NCBI RefSeq assembly: GCF_018131225.1
Contig: NZ_JAFCMM010000001.1
Location: forward strand, 2,418,001-2,482,000
Source of the DNA: Bradyrhizobium sp. U87765 SZCCT0048
GTDB taxonomy: Bacteria > Pseudomonadota > Alphaproteobacteria > Rhizobiales > Xanthobacteraceae
Reading direction: 5' to 3'
DNA: 64,000 nt
In this document: positions 59,439-64,000 of the stretch, in pieces
Numbering within the stretch: the stretch's first letter is position 1
How the letters are laid out: every line of letters begins with the position of its first letter
Translations under genes and position numbers: made by a program
Notes under the pieces: model-generated
What the model was told of the DNA's origin: nothing
Seen by the model: only the letters and a program-made list of their open reading frames with translations
Database searches by the model: none

Positions 59439-60254
59439 ATGGCCAGTCTAGAGACGATCTTACCTGACCTGACCGAGCGCCCCGACGGTCCCGCCCTGAT
59501 CGCGCTGTGGGGATCCGAAGACCCTGCGGAAGAATTCCGGCTGGGTACGCGGGAGTACGACTGGCATGCCCATCTGCGCGGCCAGCTGTTCTGCATCGAA
59601 AGCGGCCTGATCCGCACGACTACGCGCCAGGGCTCCTGGCTCCTGCCGCCGCACCGTGTCGGCTGGCTACCCCCCGGCGAACCGCACAAGGTCAGCATAT
59701 CCGGAGCGCTGAGCGGCTGGAGCGTGCTGATCCTGCCCGAAACGAGCCGCGGCCTGCCGGACCATCCCTGCGTGATCGGCACGACGGACCTGCTGCGCGC
59801 CCTGGTGCGGCGGGCTGCGTCCTGGGCCGATGCAAACACGCTGTCGCCCGAACAGGAACGCGTCGTCGCCGTGCTGATGGACGAGATCCTGCGCGCACCG
59901 CAGGAGCCGCTGCATCTGCCGATGCCGGCCGACGAGCGGCTGGCGCGCATCGCCACCGCACTGATCAGCAAGCCGGACGACAACCGCACGCTGGACGCAT
60001 GGGCGCGCTGGTCCGGGCTGTCCGCGCGCACGCTGCGGCGGACGTTCCTGGCCCAGACCGGGACGAGCTTCGCGCAATGGCGGCAGCAGGCCCGCCTCAC
60101 CCACGCGCTCGAATTGCTGGCGCGTGGCGATTCCGTCGCCGATGTCGCCGACGCACTCGGATATGCCTCACCGAGCAACTTCATCGCCATGTTCCGCCGC
60201 AGCTTCGGCGAGACGCCAGCGCGCTATTTCACAAGCCGATCACGCATGGACTAG
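59439..60254 (+). CDS. AraC family transcriptional regulator
   Basis: A 271-residue regulator. The N-terminal cupin-like sensor (about residues 25-110) has YDWHAHLRGQLFCIESGLIR and WLLPPHRVGWLPPGEPH. The C-terminal double helix-turn-helix (about 165-265) has LDAWARWSGLSARTLRRTF and SVADVADALGYASPSNFIAM, then FRRSFGETPARYF. It is divergent from the FAD monooxygenase gene across 100 bp and probably controls it. Confidence 0.92.
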   Translation: MASLETILPDLTERPDGPALIALWGSEDPAEEFRLGTREYDWHAHLRGQLFCIESGLIRTTTRQGSWLLPPHRVGWLPPGEPHKVSISGALSGWSVLILPETSRGLPDHPCVIGTTDLLRALVRRAASWADANTLSPEQERVVAVLMDEILRAPQEPLHLPMPADERLARIATALISKPDDNRTLDAWARWSGLSARTLRRTFLAQTGTSFAQWRQQARLTHALELLARGDSVADVADALGYASPSNFIAMFRRSFGETPARYFTSRSRMD

Positions 60255-60278
60255 TTAACCACCTCAATTTTTGGCAGA

Positions 60279-60761
60279 ATGCTTCACCTGCAGCTTGAGC
60301 AAATGTGGAAAAAACTATCAATCGATTGGATAGATATCCTAGTCGCGACCGTCCCAGTTGGGATCGGTGGCTCAATTTATGTTCTATTCCGAGACAAACA
60401 TCTTCTGATTTTCCGAGTCACAGACGATCTAGGCCTTAGCGGCCCAATAGATCTTGCCCGCACACTCTCAAGACCGCTTAACAACAGTGTAAGTGGCTTC
60501 ATTCTGTATTCGCTACCCACTGGACTTTGGGCTCTATCCTTTATGTACTGTATCGCTCTTATCTGGCAGGACCGCCTAAGGAGCCCAAACGCTATTTGTT
60601 TTATAGGAATGGCTAGCGTCGCAATTGTCGGAATTGAGCTGGCCCAAACCGCACATTTTATTCCCGGACGCTTTGATGTGAATGATTTAGCCGCCAACGT
60701 CTTGGGCTTATTTTTTGGGGGCCTCATTGCCGTTATCAGATCGAAGCAGATTTTTCATTAG
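60279..60761 (+). CDS. VanZ-like integral membrane protein
   Basis: A 160-residue membrane protein; an internal ATG at 60303 (MWKKLSIDW) could also be the start. Four helices are visible, for example ILVATVPVGIGGSIYVLF and ICFIGMASVAIVGIELAQ. The C-terminal ELAQTAHFIPGRFDVNDLAANVLG matches the ExxQ...PxRxxDxxDxxxNxxG pattern of the VanZ family. VanZ proteins have been linked to teicoplanin resistance and envelope functions, but most members have no assigned role. It is in the A/T-rich island and overlaps the next ORF. Confidence 0.75.
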   Translation: MLHLQLEQMWKKLSIDWIDILVATVPVGIGGSIYVLFRDKHLLIFRVTDDLGLSGPIDLARTLSRPLNNSVSGFILYSLPTGLWALSFMYCIALIWQDRLRSPNAICFIGMASVAIVGIELAQTAHFIPGRFDVNDLAANVLGLFFGGLIAVIRSKQIFH

Positions 60762-61290
60762 TTCTTTTGTTTTTATCATTTTTTTGCTGCTGGCCGCTGG
60801 CTCCGCCGAGGAAAGTAGCCAAGACAAGAAGTCACGCATCCTCAAAACAGAAGGCATATCCGAAACAGTTTACGACACAAGAGTGCGGGATTTCGGCAGT
60901 TACGATGACTACATGCGTGCGACAGACAAGGGTATGAATGCTACTCAATATGCTAAATACAAGTCACAAAGAGAGGCTTGTGGAACGAATTGGTATTCCT
61001 GCTCTGACAATGAGCAGTTAGTGAACAATTGGTCTGGCTGGTCTACAGTTCAAGCCGACTGCAAGCTTTCCGCGAATGATCGAGCAAAATACGGCGACCC
61101 AGAATGGCCATGGCTCGCATTCTCTACTTTCCTCAAAGGATCGGACTACGTCAAAACCGGGAAAGCCGTGGCAATAGAACCAAACGCTAAATTCAAGAAC
61201 GGCTTCAACGCATCGGTACGCGTGAAAGTTATCTGCCTATATGACTTGAAAAACAGACGCGTCGAAAACATTACCATTTCGGAGCGGTGA
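60715..61290 (+). CDS. Secreted protein of unknown function
   Basis: A frame of up to 191 residues. The first in-frame start is a TTG at 60715, inside the VanZ-like gene; other rare starts are possible, and no ATG precedes the signal peptide. The signal peptide is evident (RFFISSFVFIIFLLLAAGSA), followed by a charged mature part with paired Cys residues (REACGTNWYSCSDNEQ, QADCKL, VKVICLYD). The segment SGWSTVQADCKLSANDRAKYG and a C-terminal strand pattern suggest a small globular envelope protein. No family was recognised. The lack of a normal start raises the possibility of a frameshift or a damaged N-terminus. Confidence 0.6.
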   Translation: MGASLPLSDRSRFFISSFVFIIFLLLAAGSAEESSQDKKSRILKTEGISETVYDTRVRDFGSYDDYMRATDKGMNATQYAKYKSQREACGTNWYSCSDNEQLVNNWSGWSTVQADCKLSANDRAKYGDPEWPWLAFSTFLKGSDYVKTGKAVAIEPNAKFKNGFNASVRVKVICLYDLKNRRVENITISER

Positions 61291-61475
61291 GTACAGCGAC
61301 CGCCAGCGCCCCTAGATCGCTAGTACCGAAATTCTACGCTTCGAACGCCATAACGGGTTGATCGAAGGTTGATCTGGACTTGTTTGCCCCGGCCGCCAGG
61401 CTCATCAAAGAGCAGCGCGACACCTACGTCGCGCTGCTGCCACCCCCTGATACAGCCCACCGTCCGCTTCGGCGC

Positions 61476-62660
61476 TCAGGCCGCTGCCTGTTCGGCGCAG
61501 TCCGGCTGGCGCCGCCTGCGCGCCATCTGCTCGCTGCCGAACGCCAGCACGAGACCGGCGAACGGCACCAGGGCGGCGATCCAGGGAATCGCGCCGAGGC
61601 CGAGACCATGGTCGATCACCACGCCGCCAAGCCAGGCGCCGATGGCATTGCCGAGGTTGAAGGCGGCGATGTTGAAGCTGGACGCCAGACTCTGACCCGC
61701 GCCGTGTGCTTTCTCCAGCACCCACATCTGCAGTGGCGGTACGGTGGCGAACGCGGTGGCGCCGAGCAGGCCGACGAAGGCCACCATGGCGACGCGGTTG
61801 TGCACGGCGAAGGTCATCAGGCCGAGCACCACCGCGAGCGCCAGCAGGCTGCCGAACAGCGCCGGCAGCAGGCGACGGTCGGCAAAGCGGCCACCGGCGA
61901 GATTGCCGGCCACGAGGCCCGCGCCGAACACCAGCAGGATCGGCGATACCGCCGCGTCCGAAAAGCCGGTGATGCGCGTCAGCATCGGGGCGATGTAGGT
62001 GAACACGGCGAACACGCCGACCCAGCTCAGCACCGTGGTGAGCAGGCCGACAAGCACCTCGCGGCGGCCAAGCACCGCAAGATCGTCGCGCAGCTTCGAC
62101 GGCGCGGGCGCGGCAGTGTCGCGTGGCACGAACGCCGCGATCACTGCGAGCGCTGCCACGCCGACCAGGGTCACCGCCCAGAAGGTCGCCCGCCAGCCAA
62201 GGTCCTGCCCGAGCCAGGTGCCGAACGGCACGCCGAGGATGTTGGCGACCGTGAGACCGGTGAACATCACCGCGATCGCCGACGCCTTCTTATTGGCCGG
62301 CACCAGCGAGGTCGCGACCACTGAGCCAACGCCAAAGAAGGTGCCATGGGCGAACGCGGTCAGCACGCGCGCGGCCATCAGCGTCCAGTAATCCGGCGCG
62401 ATGGCGCAGGCGGCGTTGCCAACGGTAAAGATGGCCATCAGCGCCAGCAGCGCCGTCTTGCGCGGCCAGCGCGCGGTGGCGATGGTCATGATCGGTGCGC
62501 CGAGCACGACGCCGAGCGCATAGCCGGAGATGAGAAGACCCGCGGCCGGGATTGAGACATGGAGATCGGCCCCGACCTGGATCAGCAGGCCCATGATGAC
62601 GAATTCGGTGACGCCTATTCCGAAGGCGCCGGCGGTGAGCGCGTAGAGTGCGAGCGGCAT
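61476..62660 (-). CDS. MFS transporter, DHA1/AraJ-like efflux pump
   Basis: A 394-residue twelve-helix transporter starting MPLALYALTAGAFGIGVTEF at 62660; a longer frame lacks support. The helix 1 motif GAFGIGVTEFVIMGLL is that of the AraJ/Cmx/YdhP-type DHA1 group, and the motif A-like GAPIMTIATARWPRKTALL follows helix 2. Helix 4-5 contains the antiporter-type AFAHGTFFGVGSVVATSLVP. It is divergent from a LysR gene (115-bp gap), an arrangement typical of an efflux pump with its own activator. The substrate is unknown. Confidence 0.9.
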   Translation of the reverse strand: MPLALYALTAGAFGIGVTEFVIMGLLIQVGADLHVSIPAAGLLISGYALGVVLGAPIMTIATARWPRKTALLALMAIFTVGNAACAIAPDYWTLMAARVLTAFAHGTFFGVGSVVATSLVPANKKASAIAVMFTGLTVANILGVPFGTWLGQDLGWRATFWAVTLVGVAALAVIAAFVPRDTAAPAPSKLRDDLAVLGRREVLVGLLTTVLSWVGVFAVFTYIAPMLTRITGFSDAAVSPILLVFGAGLVAGNLAGGRFADRRLLPALFGSLLALAVVLGLMTFAVHNRVAMVAFVGLLGATAFATVPPLQMWVLEKAHGAGQSLASSFNIAAFNLGNAIGAWLGGVVIDHGLGLGAIPWIAALVPFAGLVLAFGSEQMARRRRQPDCAEQAAA

Positions 62661-62775
62661 GGAAAAACCCCGGGAGATCGGCCGCAACGGAGGGCCGGTT
62701 CCCCTTCCAGATGGACATCGCGCCATTCGTGAATTAGAACTACAGAAGGAAAAATATCTGTGAACTGAAATCACA

Positions 62776-63681
62776 ATGTCTCGGATCGAGGTCAACCGCT
62801 CCGGCGAAATGGAAGTCTTTGTCCGGGTTGTCGATCTCGGCGGCTTCTCGGCCGCGGCCCGCAGCTTCCGGATGACGCCATCGGCGGTCAGCAAGCTCGT
62901 CGCCCGCCTGGAAAGCCGGCTGGGGGTGCGGCTCGTCAACCGCTCGACCCGCAAGCTGCAGCTCACCCCCGAGGGCACCGCCTACTACGACCGGGCGATG
63001 CGCATCCTCGAGGACATCGACACGGCCGAACGCGAAGCGACCACCGGCGCGACGCCGCGCGGCCGGCTGCGGGTCAACACCAGCGTGCCGTTCGGCCTGC
63101 ACCGGCTGCTGCCGCTCCTGCCCGGCTTCATGCAGCGCTATCCCGATGTCCATGTCGACGTCGCGCTGACCGACACGGTGGTCGACCTGCTGGAGGAGCG
63201 TGCCGACGTAGCCATCCGGGTCGGGCCGCTGCGCGAGTCACGGCTGCTGGCACGCAAGCTCGGCGAAAGCGCGATGGTGGTGGTCGCCGCGCCGTCCTAT
63301 CTCGCGCGGCATGGCACGCCGCGGAGCCCGCAGGATCTCGAACACCACAACATGCTCGGCTTCTGCTTCACCAAGCAGATCGAGGGCTGGCCGTTTCGCG
63401 ACAGCAAGGGCGGCCACGTCTCGATCCACCCGGCCGGCAACGCGTTGGTCAGCGACGGCGAAGCGATGCAGCGGCTGGTCGCCGCCGGGCTCGGCCTCGC
63501 CCGCCTGACGCGCTTCCATGTCCAGGCGGATATCGACGCCGGCCGGCTGGTGCCGGTGCTCGAGAGCCACAATCCCGGCGATCTTGAAACGGTACACGCT
63601 GTATTCGTCGGCCACGGCGGCCAGTTGCCGGCGCGGGTGCGCGCGTTCCTCGACTATCTCGTGGAGCATGTGGAGCTCTAG
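62776..63681 (+). CDS. LysR family transcriptional regulator
   Basis: A 301-residue regulator. The N-terminal winged helix-turn-helix is MEVFVRVVDLGGFSAAARSF, MTPSAVSKLVARLESRLGVR and LVNRSTRKLQLTPEG. The C-terminal periplasmic-binding-protein-like sensor has RGRLRVNTSVPFGLH and DVAIRVGPLRESRLLARKLG, the form common in the subgroup that responds to aromatic or quinone compounds. It is divergent from the MFS efflux gene and probably activates it. Confidence 0.92.
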   Translation: MSRIEVNRSGEMEVFVRVVDLGGFSAAARSFRMTPSAVSKLVARLESRLGVRLVNRSTRKLQLTPEGTAYYDRAMRILEDIDTAEREATTGATPRGRLRVNTSVPFGLHRLLPLLPGFMQRYPDVHVDVALTDTVVDLLEERADVAIRVGPLRESRLLARKLGESAMVVVAAPSYLARHGTPRSPQDLEHHNMLGFCFTKQIEGWPFRDSKGGHVSIHPAGNALVSDGEAMQRLVAAGLGLARLTRFHVQADIDAGRLVPVLESHNPGDLETVHAVFVGHGGQLPARVRAFLDYLVEHVEL

Positions 63682-63692
63682 CAGATCGCCGC

Positions 63693-64000
63693 TCAGTCGG
63701 GCGCCAGCACCAGCAGGCGGCCGACCAATGCCAACGCCGTCTCCGTGGCCGGATCGGCGGAGACTACAGGCACTGCCAGGACCATGATATCGGCTGGATC
63801 GGGCGCCAGCACGATGAGATGGGTCGCGCTATGGGCCGCCAGCAGCGACACGATGCGCTCAACCGCCGGATCGGTTGGCGGCAATCCCCATGGCGCATCG
63901 GCGCGACGCAGCAGACTGCGCCGCGCCAGCAGATCACGCAGCAGCGGCGGATCGTAGTCGACGAGATCCACTTCGCGCAGCCGCCGCGCGCTCGCGAACA
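63693..64000 (-). CDS. Partial ORF at the right edge, unknown function
   Basis: An open frame of about 102 codons that continues beyond the window; only the C-terminal part is seen. It ends 12 bp after the LysR stop codon in the convergent orientation. The visible protein (FASARRLREVDLVDYDPPLL ... RSLLRRADAPWGLPPTDPAV) has an acidic/Arg-rich helix and a final hydrophobic part (HLIVLAPDPADIMVLAVPVV). No family was recognised. Confidence 0.6.
   Translation of the reverse strand, partial: FASARRLREVDLVDYDPPLLRDLLARRSLLRRADAPWGLPPTDPAVERIVSLLAAHSATHLIVLAPDPADIMVLAVPVVSADPATETALALVGRLLVLAPD

Larger units (their letters stand above)
60255..61475. other. A/T-rich accessory island
   Basis: From about 60260 to 61370 the sequence is clearly poorer in G and C than everything around it, with codon use favouring A/T in third positions (for example runs such as TTTTTATCATTTTTTTG). 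It holds the VanZ-like and secreted-protein genes. The island begins directly after the AraC stop codon and ends at about the point where GC-rich sequence resumes near the downstream MFS gene. No direct repeats, tRNA or integrase were seen at the borders. It looks like recent transfer from a lower-GC source. Confidence 0.6.

Overview
The window is a GC-rich chromosomal segment from an alphaproteobacterium, most likely of the Bradyrhizobium/Rhodopseudomonas group (Nitrobacteraceae). The evidence is the order murC-murB-ddl-ftsQ-ftsA-ftsZ-lpxC-bamD-recN-ligA, a very long FtsZ linker, and the type of every housekeeping protein. No rRNA, tRNA, IS element or CRISPR array was seen. The assignment rests on recalled family features, not on a search.

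Region 1 (1-12.1 kb) is catabolic and accessory. A dipeptide/opine-type ABC transporter (two permeases, two ATPases) encloses an AtzG-like small protein and an AtzE-like amidase in one tightly overlapping operon. An aldehyde dehydrogenase with a strong terminator follows. A minus-strand set then encodes a second amidase, a DUF2848 protein and an anion:cation-symporter-type MFS permease, divergent from a GntR regulator with a perfect palindrome between them. Together they look like uptake and hydrolysis of amide compounds.

Region 2 (12.1-23.3 kb) has a membrane-anchored spermidine-synthase-like protein, a PYRROXD2-type FAD oxidoreductase, and a UgpCBAE-like ABC importer. The importer is followed by an endonuclease/exonuclease/phosphatase-family enzyme and is divergent from a DeoR/GlpR-type repressor. 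The divergent promoter carries a GlpR-like inverted repeat.

Region 3 (23.3-38.5 kb) is the most unusual part. A 4088-residue filamentous-haemagglutinin-like exoprotein lies downstream of an ECF sigma factor, a FecR anti-sigma factor and a small envelope protein joining an STN domain to a TonB-C-like domain. This is FecI/FecR-type surface-signalling hardware with no TonB-dependent receptor and no TpsB secretion pore nearby; it appears to control a giant adhesin. Next to it, upstream of prmA, is a one-sided array of DnaA-box-like motifs spaced at multiples of about 11-12 bp.

Region 4 (38.5-57.5 kb) is core: prmA, a small conserved-looking ORF, an M24 aminopeptidase P and a Bcr/CflA efflux pump. 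They are followed, all on the minus strand, by ligA, recN, bamD, lpxC, ftsZ, ftsA, ftsQ, ddl, murB and murC (DNA ligation and repair, outer-membrane assembly, lipid A synthesis, division and peptidoglycan precursors).

Region 5 (57.5-64 kb) breaks the dcw cluster after murC. It holds a FAD monooxygenase with an overlapping unknown gene and an AraC regulator, a short A/T-rich island with a VanZ-like membrane protein and a secreted unknown protein, a divergent MFS/LysR pair, and a partial ORF running off the right edge.
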